A stretch of DNA of 64,000 bases, taken from the NCBI GenBank assembly GCA_025210375.1, contig JAOASB010000034.1, positions 62,001-126,000 of the forward strand, read 5' to 3'. The notes beneath the pieces were generated by a model. It saw only the letters and a program-made list of their open reading frames with translations, made no database searches and was not told where the DNA came from. This DNA comes from Maledivibacter sp. (lineage in GTDB: Bacteria > Bacillota > Clostridia > Peptostreptococcales > Caminicellaceae). Positions 9,345 through 17,981 of this stretch are shown piece by piece (within the stretch, counting starts at the first letter, position 1; every line of letters starts with the position of its first letter). Both the position numbers and the translations under genes were made by a program.

Positions 9345-9373
9345 ATTCTATAGTAATATCGATTTATATTCAA
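9345..9373 (-). promoter_or_regulatory. Putative sigma-A promoter of asp23-fakA
   Basis: On the minus strand TTGAAT (9368-9373) and TAGAAT (9345-9350) are separated by 17 nt, about 40 nt before the asp23 start. This was read by eye. A TA-rich run lies between it and the ribosome site. Confidence 0.5.
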
Positions 9374-9539
9374 TTATTACTTAAAATTTTTCTTTTTATT
9401 ATAAATAGAAATCTATATCTAAGATAAAAATAATCAAAAGGAAAAATAATATGACTAGTTTATTTTGTGAACCTGCCTTGATTAAAGGTTCTGTTACATT
9501 CTTAGATATATCTATTATTATTCCCTTCACTAAAAGGTA

Positions 9540-9569
9540 TTGACCTATAAGAATATTTTGTGATAAAAT
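9540..9569 (+). promoter_or_regulatory. Putative sigma-A promoter of rpmB
   Basis: TTGACC (9540-9545) and TAAAAT (9564-9569) are 18 nt apart, and a TG dinucleotide lies just upstream of the -10. The distance to the rpmB start is about 48 nt. This is the best sigma-A match I found in the window. Confidence 0.6.
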
Positions 9570-9616
9570 AAATATTGTTTTATTAGGAAAATTAACCACT
9601 CGAGGAGGTGTTATAT

Positions 9617-9808
9617 ATGGCAAAGCATTGTGTAGTTTGTGGTAAGGGTAAGATATCTGGAAACAGGGTTAGTCACTCAGTACGTCGTACAAGAAGAACT
9701 TGGTCACCTAACATAAAAAAAGTTAAAGCTTTAGTTGACGGTACACCAAAAAGAATAACTGTATGTACTAGATGTTTACGTTCTGGCAAAGTTGAAAGAG
9801 CTATCTAG
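9617..9808 (+). CDS. rpmB: 50S ribosomal protein L28
   Basis: 63 aa. The N-terminal CVVCGKG and the C-terminal CTRCLRSGK make this a zinc-binding (C+) form of L28. The ATG at 9617 is spaced 8 nt from AGGAGG (9603-9608); an in-frame GTG at 9608 overlaps that site and is rejected. In Bacillus rpmB also lies next to the asp23-like yloU and divergent from it. The protein binds 23S rRNA in the large subunit. Confidence 0.97.
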   Translation: MAKHCVVCGKGKISGNRVSHSVRRTRRTWSPNIKKVKALVDGTPKRITVCTRCLRSGKVERAI

Positions 9809-9818
9809 TGTTCCATAT

Positions 9819-9849
9819 GAAAGGCCTACTTGCTATGTAGGCTTTTTTT
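9819..9849 (+). terminator. rpmB terminator
   Basis: Stem GCCTAC (9824-9829) with GTAGGC (9837-9842), 7-nt loop, followed by seven T residues, 15 nt after the rpmB stop codon. Confidence 0.85.
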
Positions 9850-9864
9850 AGCACATAGGAAATC

Positions 9865-10208
9865 ATGTTTTGAGTTATAGGGATTTTAGTATAGACTTTA
9901 ACTTATACAAGTCCAAAATGCCCAGAACCATAGCATATTTGTCCATGCATAAGTTAAGTTATACTATGAAAACCCTATATAGATATTCCAATTAAAAAGT
10001 TAATTTATACACATCAAAATTCCCTAAAAACATCGGATATTTTGAGATGTATAAATTAATTTTAACTTTAGGAAATCTCTCTATAGATATTCCAGTTAAA
10101 CAGTTAATTTATACACATCAAAAATCCCTAGAAACATTGGATATTTTGAGATGTATAAATTAAGTTTAGCTTTAGGAAATCTATATATATAGTATAAACT
10201 CAAAACAT
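9865..10208. repeat. Nested palindromic repeat cluster (X-Y-Y)
   Basis: Three palindromic units lie end to end. Unit X (about 9877-9978) begins ATAGGG and ends CCCTAT and can fold on itself over its full length. Two copies of unit Y follow (about 9981-10080 and 10085-10182), each beginning AGATATTCCA and containing inverted TTTATACACATC / GATGTATAAA arms. The whole cluster is framed by ATGTTTTGAGTT and its complement AACTCAAAACAT. Related units occur at 29741, 47687 and 48266. No gene lies in this interval. Confidence 0.75.
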
Positions 10209-10264
10209 CATTTTCTGTTATCAATAATCTATATATAATACTTAGTATAGATGGTCTTAGGCCT

Positions 10265-10447
10265 TTATTTACATAGAAACAGCTTGTAGCCAGCTATAAT
10301 AAGGGCAACTCCAAAAAATACTATCCATACACTATAGGGCAATACCATTACAGCTATAATAGTTATTCCAATAGCTACTAATATAATCCCTAATATCTTA
10401 TCATTTTTTATCTTGATTCTGTAAATCTTCTTTTTGCACTTACCCAT
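10265..10447 (-). CDS. Small two-helix membrane protein, paralogue 1
   Basis: 60 aa: a basic N-terminus (MGKCKKKIYRIKIKND) followed by two hydrophobic segments separated by a short PYSVW turn, ending in a few polar residues. ATG at 10447 follows GAGGTG. It lies 18 nt downstream of a second gene with the same design (10466-10624); shared pattern KILGxILxxIG...W...FG. I do not recognise the family. In Bacillus the spoVM gene lies in this thiN-rpmB gap, but neither protein resembles SpoVM. Confidence 0.6.
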   Translation of the reverse strand: MGKCKKKIYRIKIKNDKILGIILVAIGITIIAVMVLPYSVWIVFFGVALIIAGYKLFLCK

Positions 10448-10465
10448 CAAAACACCTCTTATTCC

Positions 10466-10624
10466 TTATAAATATAAGAAAAGAACAATAAAAAAAGATA
10501 TTACTAATCCAAATAATAATATGTACCATATTTTAATAGGAACAAATTCAATTACAATTATTGCACCAATTAATCCTAGAATTACGCCAAGAATTTTTCT
10601 CATCACTACCTTTCTTCGCAGCAT
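10466..10624 (-). CDS. Small two-helix membrane protein, paralogue 2
   Basis: 52 aa. It starts at ATG 10624, 8 nt after GGGAG. The sequence has a basic head (MLRRKVVMRK), a first hydrophobic helix (ILGVILGLIGAIIVIEF), a VPIKIW turn and a second hydrophobic helix running to the C-terminus. It appears to be a tandem paralogue of the gene at 10265-10447. Good ribosome sites before both genes and their similarity to each other argue that they are real. Function unknown; topology would put both ends on the same side of the membrane. Confidence 0.6.
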   Translation of the reverse strand: MLRRKVVMRKILGVILGLIGAIIVIEFVPIKIWYILLFGLVISFFIVLFLYL

Positions 10625-10680
10625 AAAAATCACTCCCTAGGCTTATTACTAATATATTATTCATTTTTACAGCTTTATGA

Positions 10681-10711
10681 CACAAAAAAACACCTGCATG
10701 TTTGCAAGTGT
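10681..10711 (-). terminator. Terminator downstream of thiN
   Basis: Minus-strand stem ACACTTGCA with TGCAGGTGT (9 bp, one G-T pair, 10690-10711) followed by TTTTTTTG. It separates the thiN unit from the two small membrane-protein genes. Confidence 0.75.
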
Positions 10712-10736
10712 ATTTTTTAAAATGATTTTTCACTTT

Positions 10737-10802
10737 AAAGAATGCTCCAAATCTTAGAACTTACCACTTTGAACTTGCAATGTGTCACTAGCCACTTTGC
10801 AA
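10737..10802 (-). repeat. AGAACTT-type repeat and hairpin after thiN
   Basis: A copy of a dispersed AAGTTCTAAG/CTTAGAACTT-rich repeat (about 10737-10774) is followed by an inverted repeat TTGCAATGTG / CACTTTGCAA (10775-10802) that ends 1 nt from the thiN stop codon. The same repeat type lies near gene ends around 29105, 32176, 39640 and 43711. Confidence 0.55.
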
Positions 10803-10803
10803 C

Positions 10804-11448
10804 CTAGTCTCTCGCTTTAATAACAAGAAGAAAGCCCTCTTTAATCACTATTTTTACCACATCCCTAGCAAATTCATTGCTGATACCTAAAGAAGACCCC
10901 AGAGGGATTTCTGCGTCCTTTAGTGGAAACTTAAATCCACTTAGGGTAATACCCTTTACACTATTTGATAGAGGAATTATAGAGAGATAGTCCCCTTCCT
11001 TGCCTTGTAAAGTAAGTTCATTTATTTTATTATTTAAAAGATATATTTCATTGTTTTCATTTATTACTTTTCCTTTTATATCATTATCTAAAAGTTTTTT
11101 TAATAATGTGATATTTCCAATAGAATGATCCATCCTACTACCTATGGCACCTATAAAAACCACTTCAGATGCACCATGGGATAATGCAAAATCAAGAGCC
11201 AACTCTGTATCACTAGCATCCTTATCACAGGGGAATTCATAAAACTCAACTTTTTTTTCTTTAAATATTTTTTTATCTTCTTCTCTAATTGAGTCTAAAT
11301 CCCCAAGGATTACATTAGGCATAATATCCATTTCTATTAAGTGCCTTGCTCCACCATCTGCACAAATTATATAATCTGAATCTTTAAATAGTCCCTTATA
11401 AAAGCTATAGTCAAAAATACCACCATTAGAAACTATAATATGTCTCAT
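10804..11448 (-). CDS. thiN: Thiamine diphosphokinase
   Basis: 214 aa. Converts thiamine and ATP to thiamine diphosphate and AMP. The family motifs ADGGARHL, GDLDS, the DKDASDTELAL block and GAIGSRMDHSIGN are all present in order. Last gene of prpC-prkC-rsgA-rpe-thiN; starts 11 nt after rpe with a GGGGAA site. In Firmicutes this gene is the standard end of the cluster. Confidence 0.95.
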   Translation of the reverse strand: MRHIIVSNGGIFDYSFYKGLFKDSDYIICADGGARHLIEMDIMPNVILGDLDSIREEDKKIFKEKKVEFYEFPCDKDASDTELALDFALSHGASEVVFIGAIGSRMDHSIGNITLLKKLLDNDIKGKVINENNEIYLLNNKINELTLQGKEGDYLSIIPLSNSVKGITLSGFKFPLKDAEIPLGSSLGISNEFARDVVKIVIKEGFLLVIKARD

Positions 11449-11459
11449 AATATATTCCC

Positions 11460-12119
11460 CTAAACTTCTTTGAATTTTTCTTTAAAAGACAATACATTTT
11501 CCTTAATATTATTACCATTGAATATAGCCGATCCTGCCACTATTACATTTGCACCAGCATCTATAATCTTACTCACATTATCAACCTTTACTCCACCATC
11601 AACCTCTATGTCAATGTCTAAGCCTCTACTATCTATCATTTTTCTGAGTTCACTTATTTTTCTTAGTGAACCTTCAATGAACTTCTGTCCCCCAAAACCC
11701 GGATTAACAGACATGATCAAAACCATATCTATTTCTTCAAGTACTTCTTCAATAGTATGTAAAGAAGTCCCAGGATTTAAAGAAACCCCTGCCTTTATGC
11801 CATAGGACTTGATATTTTGAATTGTCCTATGGATATGGGGACATGTTTCCACATGTACAGTTATTATATCCGCTCCACCCTGAACAAACTCTGGTACGTA
11901 TTTATCAGGATTTTCAATCATAAGATGTACATCAAAGGGTAACGATGTTTTTCCCTTTATGCTATTCATAATCACTGGTCCTAAGCTAATATTGGGGACA
12001 AAATGTCCATCCATCACATCTATATGCAGAAGATCCACTCCAGCCTCCTCTGCGGCTCTTATATCAGTAAGTAGATTTGAAAAATCAGCTGATAGAATTG
12101 AGGGAGAAAGTTTAATCAT
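11460..12119 (-). CDS. rpe: Ribulose-phosphate 3-epimerase
   Basis: 219 aa TIM-barrel enzyme interconverting ribulose 5-phosphate and xylulose 5-phosphate in the pentose phosphate pathway. Signatures: SILSADFSNL at the N-terminus, the metal-binding HIDVMDGHFVPN, VMSVNPGFGGQ-type phosphate loop (MSVNPGFGGQKF) and VDGGV. AGGAGG before the ATG overlaps the end of rsgA, indicating coupled translation. Confidence 0.97.
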   Translation of the reverse strand: MIKLSPSILSADFSNLLTDIRAAEEAGVDLLHIDVMDGHFVPNISLGPVIMNSIKGKTSLPFDVHLMIENPDKYVPEFVQGGADIITVHVETCPHIHRTIQNIKSYGIKAGVSLNPGTSLHTIEEVLEEIDMVLIMSVNPGFGGQKFIEGSLRKISELRKMIDSRGLDIDIEVDGGVKVDNVSKIIDAGANVIVAGSAIFNGNNIKENVLSFKEKFKEV

Positions 12120-12120
12120 T

Positions 12121-13002
12121 TTAGTACCTCCTATTATTAATTTCTTTAATTTGTTCTAAAAATTCTACATAATTATTATAACGATCCCTATTAATATATC
12201 CCATATCCAAAGCATTTTTCACTCCGCAGCCCGGTTCATTGACATGAAGACAATTAGCGAATTTGCAATCATTTATATATTTTTTAAATTCAGGAAATAA
12301 ATATCCTAACTCTTCTATTTCAATAAAGTCAATATTTAAGGAAGTAAAACCTGGTGAATCTACGACCCATCCTCCAAAATCAAGCTGAAGAAGCTCGGAA
12401 TGACGCGTTGTATGCTTCCCCCTCTTTATTTTACTGCTTATTTCACCGGTCTTAAGTTCCAGACCCGATTGTACTTTGTTAAGCAAACTTGATTTACCTA
12501 CACCCGACGGCCCTGCAAAAACAGATATCTTGTCCTTTAAAACGGTTTTAATTCTATCTATTCCAATGTCTTGTTTAGTACTGCAAGGAATTATCTCATA
12601 ACCTGTATTTTTATACATTTCCATAATATGGTCAAAATACTTGTCCTCGTCCAGATCAATCTTGTTTATACAAATTTTCAATTCTAGGTCATGATATTCA
12701 GACATAATCAGTATCTTATCTAATAGCCTTAGATTCGGGTCGGGATTTTTGAGTGCAAAGACTATTATAGCTTGTTCTACATTAGCAACCGGTGGTCTTA
12801 AAAGCTTTACTTGTCTCTCAAGAATATCTTCAATTATCCCCTGCTTTGTCATATCATCATATGTAAATAATACATAATCCCCTACTAATGGAGTTATTTT
12901 TTTATTTCTAAATTTACCCCTCGCTTTACACTCAAAAATCTTATCCCCTTGCTTTATATAGTAAAATCCACCTATTCCTTTAACAATAATACCTTCTTCC
13001 AT
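12121..13002 (-). CDS. rsgA: Ribosome small-subunit-dependent GTPase RsgA (YloQ/YjeQ)
   Basis: 293 aa. RsgA checks late 30S assembly. The order of GTPase motifs is circularly permuted as the family requires: NKIDLD (G4), then GPSGVGKSSLLN (G1), then DSPGF (G3). An N-terminal OB fold (VKGIGGFYYI) and a C-terminal zinc site (CKFANCLHVNEPGC) complete the enzyme. AGGAGG before the ATG; follows prkC by 11 nt. Confidence 0.96.
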   Translation of the reverse strand: MEEGIIVKGIGGFYYIKQGDKIFECKARGKFRNKKITPLVGDYVLFTYDDMTKQGIIEDILERQVKLLRPPVANVEQAIIVFALKNPDPNLRLLDKILIMSEYHDLELKICINKIDLDEDKYFDHIMEMYKNTGYEIIPCSTKQDIGIDRIKTVLKDKISVFAGPSGVGKSSLLNKVQSGLELKTGEISSKIKRGKHTTRHSELLQLDFGGWVVDSPGFTSLNIDFIEIEELGYLFPEFKKYINDCKFANCLHVNEPGCGVKNALDMGYINRDRYNNYVEFLEQIKEINNRRY

Positions 13003-13013
13003 TCAATTCCTCC

Positions 13014-14918
13014 TTACTCAAATACCATTTCCTCTGAGTACCTCGACTTTTCTCCAAAGAAAATCTCTATCTTTACTGTGCCTTTACCAGAAATTGATAA
13101 TCTAAGCTGTTTTTCATTTCTATTGTGAATGCTTTCATATACCGTTGATGAAACACCATTTTCTGTCTTAACAACCTTTACTACTTCTTCTTCCTTATCG
13201 AAATTGAGAGGAATTATAAAATCCTTAGTTACTTCCGGCAGCTCCTGTTCCTCAGGAGGTTGTTCTATCTTTTCAGAACCTTTACTTACCACTAAATTGA
13301 GTACAGAATTTTCTTTTATTTCTGAGCCAGGAGGAATACTTTGGGAAATCACTTCATCCTTTCCGTATTCGTCATTAAATTCATAACCAACGTTCTTAAC
13401 AATCAATCCTAAATCTTCAGCAGTATCCTTGGCATCCTTTATATTTTTACCCTTCATAGTAGGCATTATAAAGGTTCTTATTTCTTTTCCTTGACTGATG
13501 ACAATATCAACGGAAGAATGTTCTTTGATCTCAGTTCCTGCCTTGGGATTTTGTCTAATAATGATGCCTACGGGCAAATCATTATATTCATATTCCCTCT
13601 CCCCTAGCTCCAAATTTTTATTCTGTAATTCAACCCTTGCTTCTTCTATTTCCTTATGAAGTATTTCAGGAACATTAACTGTTCTTTGACCCTTACTTAA
13701 AATTATACTTACAGCATAGCCTTCCTTTACAATATCTCCAGCAACTGGGTCTTGACTGATTACAAAGCCAGCTGGTATTTCATCATCAAAAAGCTGCTTT
13801 TGAACTAACATCTTCAACCCTAAATTATTTAGGCTATTCTCGGCAATTTCCTCAGACTGTTTTATTAGGCTAGGTACTGGAACTTCTTTTATCATAAATC
13901 TTTCTTTAAACACGTTAAAGAAAATCATTGTTATAAATAATACGGAGATCACCAGTGCTGATAATACTCCAATTACTACAGTTAACTTACCAGTCTTTTT
14001 TCTTTCCCCAGAGTACTCCTCTTCCTCTTCAATATCATTTATCGAAGGAATTACTATGGTAGGGGATTCCTCATCATCAACTATGTCTATATTGTGATCA
14101 GGATTTTTTAAAGATTTCTCTAGGTCGCTATATACCTGGGTAGCATTATCATATCTAACGTTCTTATCCTTTTTCATGGACTTTAATATGATATTTTCCA
14201 GACCTTTACTAATATCGGGATTAATCATTGATGGAGGCACTGCTTCTTCCTTTAGATGCTTTAATGCCACAGTTACAGGGGTACTTCCCGAGAAGGGAAC
14301 TCTTCCTGTAACCATTTCATACATTGTCGCCCCAAGGGAATATATGTCAGATTTTTCATCAACAAAACCCCCACGTGCTTGTTCAGGAGAAAAATAATGC
14401 ACTGATCCAATGACATTTCCCGTATTGGTTATGGTTGATGAAGTAATGGCCCTGGCTATGCCAAAGTCAGTAACCTTAACTCTTCCATCATCGGTTATTA
14501 GTATATTGTGGGGCTTTATATCCCTATGAACAATATGATTAGTATGGGCATGTTTAAGGGCCAATGCTATTTGCTTGGATATATTTATAGCCTCATCATT
14601 TTTAAGAAAGCCCTTCTCTTTTATATGCTTTTTTAAGGTTTTTCCCTCAACTAATTCCATAACTATATAATGTACATCATTATCAGTTCCAACATCATAG
14701 ATATTAACTATATTAGGGTGGGATAGGCTTGCAGCAGCTTGAGATTCCTTCTCAAATTTATTAATGAAGTCTTCATCACTAATAAATTCTGGTCTGAGTA
14801 TTTTTACAGCAACAAATCTATTCAAAAGGTGACATTTGGCCTTATATACTAAAGCCATACCACCTCCACCAATCTTTTCAATTATCTCATATCTTTTACC
14901 TAATATTTTACCAATCAT
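13014..14918 (-). CDS. prkC: Membrane Ser/Thr protein kinase with three PASTA domains (PrkC/PknB)
   Basis: 634 aa. The cytoplasmic Hanks-type kinase shows the glycine loop (IGGGGMALVYKA), VAVKIL lysine, catalytic HRDIKPHN and DFGIARA. A single membrane helix follows near residues 312-335, then three extracellular PASTA repeats (each with SQDPxAG, RQNPKAG or SQSIPPG-type loops), ending in a short extra domain. PASTA kinases sense peptidoglycan fragments; in Bacillus PrkC triggers spore germination. ATG 14918 is spaced 8 nt from AGGGAG; a longer frame would overlap prpC. The phosphatase gene prpC lies 16 nt upstream. Confidence 0.95.
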   Translation of the reverse strand: MIGKILGKRYEIIEKIGGGGMALVYKAKCHLLNRFVAVKILRPEFISDEDFINKFEKESQAAASLSHPNIVNIYDVGTDNDVHYIVMELVEGKTLKKHIKEKGFLKNDEAINISKQIALALKHAHTNHIVHRDIKPHNILITDDGRVKVTDFGIARAITSSTITNTGNVIGSVHYFSPEQARGGFVDEKSDIYSLGATMYEMVTGRVPFSGSTPVTVALKHLKEEAVPPSMINPDISKGLENIILKSMKKDKNVRYDNATQVYSDLEKSLKNPDHNIDIVDDEESPTIVIPSINDIEEEEEYSGERKKTGKLTVVIGVLSALVISVLFITMIFFNVFKERFMIKEVPVPSLIKQSEEIAENSLNNLGLKMLVQKQLFDDEIPAGFVISQDPVAGDIVKEGYAVSIILSKGQRTVNVPEILHKEIEEARVELQNKNLELGEREYEYNDLPVGIIIRQNPKAGTEIKEHSSVDIVISQGKEIRTFIMPTMKGKNIKDAKDTAEDLGLIVKNVGYEFNDEYGKDEVISQSIPPGSEIKENSVLNLVVSKGSEKIEQPPEEQELPEVTKDFIIPLNFDKEEEVVKVVKTENGVSSTVYESIHNRNEKQLRLSISGKGTVKIEIFFGEKSRYSEEMVFE

Positions 14919-14934
14919 AGTTTCAACTCCCTCA

Positions 14935-15675
14935 TTAACTATGCCTATATCTGATAGCAATTAAAGTGATATTATCAAATCCACCCCTATTATTAGCTTC
15001 ATCGACTAAGAAGTCACAAGAATCCTGTAGATTTGAATTATTTAGAAAGCTATTTTTTATCAAATAATTATCAACCATATTAGTTAGTCCATCTGTACAT
15101 AGTATGATTACATCACCATCATCAACGTCTACACTTAATATATCCGGTATAGGACTTATCTCTGTTCCGAGGGCTTTTGTAATAACATTCCTTTTTGGAT
15201 GAGTTTTTGCTTCAACCTCGGTAATACTTCCATTTTTCATAAGCTCACTTACTAAAGTATGGTCCTCTGTTAATTGTGTTAATTCTTTTTGTCTCAGCAT
15301 ATAAGCCCTACTATCTCCCACATGGGCAAAATAAAGCCTATGATCAATAAATAATGCCATAGTTATTGTTGTACCCATTCCATCCCAACTATTATGGGAC
15401 AAAGATTGATTATATATCTCCTTATTACCTTTATAAATCGCATCTTCTATTACCCTTTTAATCTGAGCTTCATCATTAGTGGATATACTATCAAATTTGT
15501 TTTTAATTGATTCACTAACTTGTTCGATAGCCATTTTACTTGCAACTTCTCCTGCATTATGTCCACCCATTCCATCAGCCACAATAAAGATACGCATATG
15601 TTTCTGATCTACATAAAGCGAATCTTCATTCTTGCTTCTGATTCTACCTATATCTGTTTTTGATGCCCATTCCAT
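14935..15675 (-). CDS. prpC: PP2C-type protein phosphatase PrpC/Stp
   Basis: 246 aa, the family length. It reverses phosphorylation by the neighbouring kinase PrkC. The metal-binding motifs of PPM phosphatases are present: KNEDSL near residue 16, VADGMGGH (about 33-40), GDSRAY, CTDGLTNMV and the C-terminal GGFDNITL. GAGGTG before ATG 15675. First gene of the prpC-prkC-rsgA-rpe-thiN unit; rlmN, its usual upstream neighbour, is absent here. Confidence 0.95.
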   Translation of the reverse strand: MEWASKTDIGRIRSKNEDSLYVDQKHMRIFIVADGMGGHNAGEVASKMAIEQVSESIKNKFDSISTNDEAQIKRVIEDAIYKGNKEIYNQSLSHNSWDGMGTTITMALFIDHRLYFAHVGDSRAYMLRQKELTQLTEDHTLVSELMKNGSITEVEAKTHPKRNVITKALGTEISPIPDILSVDVDDGDVIILCTDGLTNMVDNYLIKNSFLNNSNLQDSCDFLVDEANNRGGFDNITLIAIRYRHS

Positions 15676-15909
15676 TAAATCACCTCAAACTTAAATCAAC
15701 CCTTAGAAAATTCAATAGAGCAAATTGCATAATTACCTTGTGTTAAGATCATCCACTATACATAGTTCTAAAATTCCTAAAGCTTTCCACCATGTATTAT
15801 GAAATTTGATCAATAAATAAAGATAAAAATATAATGCATATATTTTCCCTATTTGTCATGGGGCGATAATAAATTTCCAATAATAACTAAGTTTATCATA
15901 ACTACTAAA
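15676..15909. other. Gap where rlmN would be expected
   Basis: A 234-bp non-coding, A/T-rich gap separates rsmB from prpC. In many Firmicutes the 23S/tRNA methylase gene rlmN sits here. I find no cysteine motif or open frame long enough to be a remnant. It probably holds the promoter of the prpC unit; I could not choose one. Confidence 0.45.
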
Positions 15910-17253
15910 TTATCTCAATCGTTTCATCTTACATATAAAGAATCCATCGGTATTGGTAATATTAGGATATAGCTGTAGGTATTCCTTTTTAGAATGTAAT
16001 GATTCAGGCAAATAACTATTTACATCCATCAAAGCAAAATTATCATTTTGTCTTAAAAATTCCTTTATTACATTCTCATTTTCTTCATCTTGAATGGTAC
16101 AAGTACTATAAAGAAGTTCTCCACCATTCTTTACATATTTTGAACTCATGCTTAGCATTTTAATTTGCATCTTTGAAAGTTCTATTATATGCTTATATTC
16201 TTTAAAATATCTTATTTCAGGTTTTCGTCTTATAATACCAAACCCAGAACAAGGAGCATCGACAAGAACCTTGTCTGCACTGCTTAAAAGACCTTTATCG
16301 AGCTTTAAAGCATTGAATTTTTCTGTATTAACAATAGAAATGCCCAGTCTTTCACAATTCTCCTTTATTAAGTCTAGCTTATGTTCATGGATATCCCTAG
16401 ATAATATTTTACCTTTATTATTCATGAGCTGGGCAATATGGGTAGACTTTCCACCAGGCGCACTACAAACATCCAAAATAAATTGTCCTTCACGGGGCTT
16501 CAGTACATGACTAACCAGCATGGAACTTTCATCTTGCACCTGAAACAGTCCATTATTGAAGGGTTTTAAATTATCTAAACCTTCCTTCATCGACTGAATG
16601 ATAATAGCTTCAGGAGCTATCTCACCCCTCTGACATACTACACCATCTCTGTTTAATTCATCAATTAATTCATCCCTAGTAGCTCTCAAAGTATTAGTTC
16701 TAATTGTTAAATTAGGAACTTGATTATTAGCTTCTAATAATTCCTTGGTGAAATCTATGCCATAATCATCGACCCACTTATTTACTAACCACTCAGTATG
16801 GGAATATTTTAAGGATAGATGCTCTACAGGGTTGTCTTCATACTTAGGTAACTTAATAGAGTCCCGCTCCCTTAAAAAGCTTCTCAATATACCATTTACA
16901 AAACCAGATAACCTAAAATTAACTTTCTTAGCTAACTTCACAGATTCATTTACTGCCGCCGATTCCGGTATCTTTTCCAAAAATATTATTTGATATAAAC
17001 CTAACCTTAAAATGTTCAATATTTCTATTTGTATTTTATTTATTTTGGTCTTAGACAAATTCCTTACTATGTAATCTAAATATTGTTTATTCTCTAAAAC
17101 TCCATAAACCAATTGGCTAATAAAACGCCTATCTAAAGAAGAAACTTTATTCTTCTTTAGATATTTGTTTATAGTTATATTTGAAAAAGCTGCATTTTTT
17201 TCTATGTCTACTAATATGTTTAAAGCTATTTTCCTAGGATTAACATTTTGCAT
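15910..17253 (-). CDS. rsmB: 16S rRNA (cytosine(967)-C5)-methyltransferase RsmB
   Basis: 447 aa. An N-terminal NusB-like RNA-binding domain (about 1-140) precedes a SAM-dependent methylase. Motifs: DVCSAPGGKSTH (SAM binding), the VDAPCSGFG catalytic-helper cysteine and STCTIQDEENE with the nucleophilic cysteine. Length is usual. GGAGG before ATG 17253; follows yugP by 31 nt. Confidence 0.96.
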   Translation of the reverse strand: MQNVNPRKIALNILVDIEKNAAFSNITINKYLKKNKVSSLDRRFISQLVYGVLENKQYLDYIVRNLSKTKINKIQIEILNILRLGLYQIIFLEKIPESAAVNESVKLAKKVNFRLSGFVNGILRSFLRERDSIKLPKYEDNPVEHLSLKYSHTEWLVNKWVDDYGIDFTKELLEANNQVPNLTIRTNTLRATRDELIDELNRDGVVCQRGEIAPEAIIIQSMKEGLDNLKPFNNGLFQVQDESSMLVSHVLKPREGQFILDVCSAPGGKSTHIAQLMNNKGKILSRDIHEHKLDLIKENCERLGISIVNTEKFNALKLDKGLLSSADKVLVDAPCSGFGIIRRKPEIRYFKEYKHIIELSKMQIKMLSMSSKYVKNGGELLYSTCTIQDEENENVIKEFLRQNDNFALMDVNSYLPESLHSKKEYLQLYPNITNTDGFFICKMKRLR

Positions 17254-17284
17254 AGTAACCTCCAGTTTTGACTATAGGGTATTC

Positions 17285-17980
17285 TTAATCTCTACTATTC
17301 CTTAATACTAGTAATCTTAACAATTGTCCAATCGAAACAGCTACAGCAGCAACGTATGTTAATGCGGCAGCATTTAAAACGGCCTTTGACGACTTTACTT
17401 CTTCATTGTATATTATGCCGTTTGCAGTAAGCTCTTTTATCGCCCTAGAACTGGCATTATACTCAACAGGTAAAGTAATTACATGGAATGCTATTGCTGC
17501 AATATAAATATATATTCCTAAATCTATTAATGCTAATCCTCCCCGTCCTAGAAAAAATCCTAGAAATGCCAATGGTAAAGCGACTTGAGATGCTATAGAC
17601 GCCACTGGAGCAATTTGACTTCTAATAGTTAGTGGGGCATAGTTCTTTGAATGCTGTATTGCATGACCAACCTCATGGGCCGCAACACTTATTGATGCAA
17701 TTGATGTCCCATTATGGACATTGCTAGAGAGTCTTACTACTTTTTTTCTTGGATCATAATGATCTGATAAATAGCCGCGGACATGTTCTATATGAACGTC
17801 TCTTAATCCATTTCTATCCAATATGGTTCTAGCTACTTGGGCACCTGTATATCCCCTCATACTCCTCACCTGTAAAAATCGATTAAAGGTTCCCTTTACT
17901 TTACTCTGAGCATAGAAAGCAAATATCATTGCTGGAATCATTAGTATCATACTAAAGTGATACATACCTCCGTAATACAT
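17285..17980 (-). CDS. Membrane zinc metallopeptidase, YugP family
   Basis: 231 aa. The zinc-peptidase motif HEVGHAIQH (about 102-110) sits after the first membrane segment, with further hydrophobic helices near 130-170 and the C-terminus. The family (PF04298 as I recall) is common between fmt and rsmB in clostridia, as here. Substrate unknown. AGGAGG before the ATG overlaps the end of the DUF116 gene, so translation is probably coupled. Confidence 0.9.
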   Translation of the reverse strand: MYYGGMYHFSMILMIPAMIFAFYAQSKVKGTFNRFLQVRSMRGYTGAQVARTILDRNGLRDVHIEHVRGYLSDHYDPRKKVVRLSSNVHNGTSIASISVAAHEVGHAIQHSKNYAPLTIRSQIAPVASIASQVALPLAFLGFFLGRGGLALIDLGIYIYIAAIAFHVITLPVEYNASSRAIKELTANGIIYNEEVKSSKAVLNAAALTYVAAVAVSIGQLLRLLVLRNSRD

Positions 17981-17981
17981 T

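Noticed and set aside
9399..9623. 74-aa minus-strand frame opposite the rpmB leader
   Set aside because: No ribosome site; it overlaps the rpmB promoter and start on the other strand and crosses both divergent promoters.
9865..10208. CRISPR array
   Set aside because: Repeats are palindromic units placed end to end with no spacers of uniform length, and no cas genes occur in the window.
10548..10733. 61-aa minus-strand frame
   Set aside because: It runs through the terminator at 10681-10711 and is a shadow of the better 52-aa gene at 10466-10624, which has its own ribosome site.
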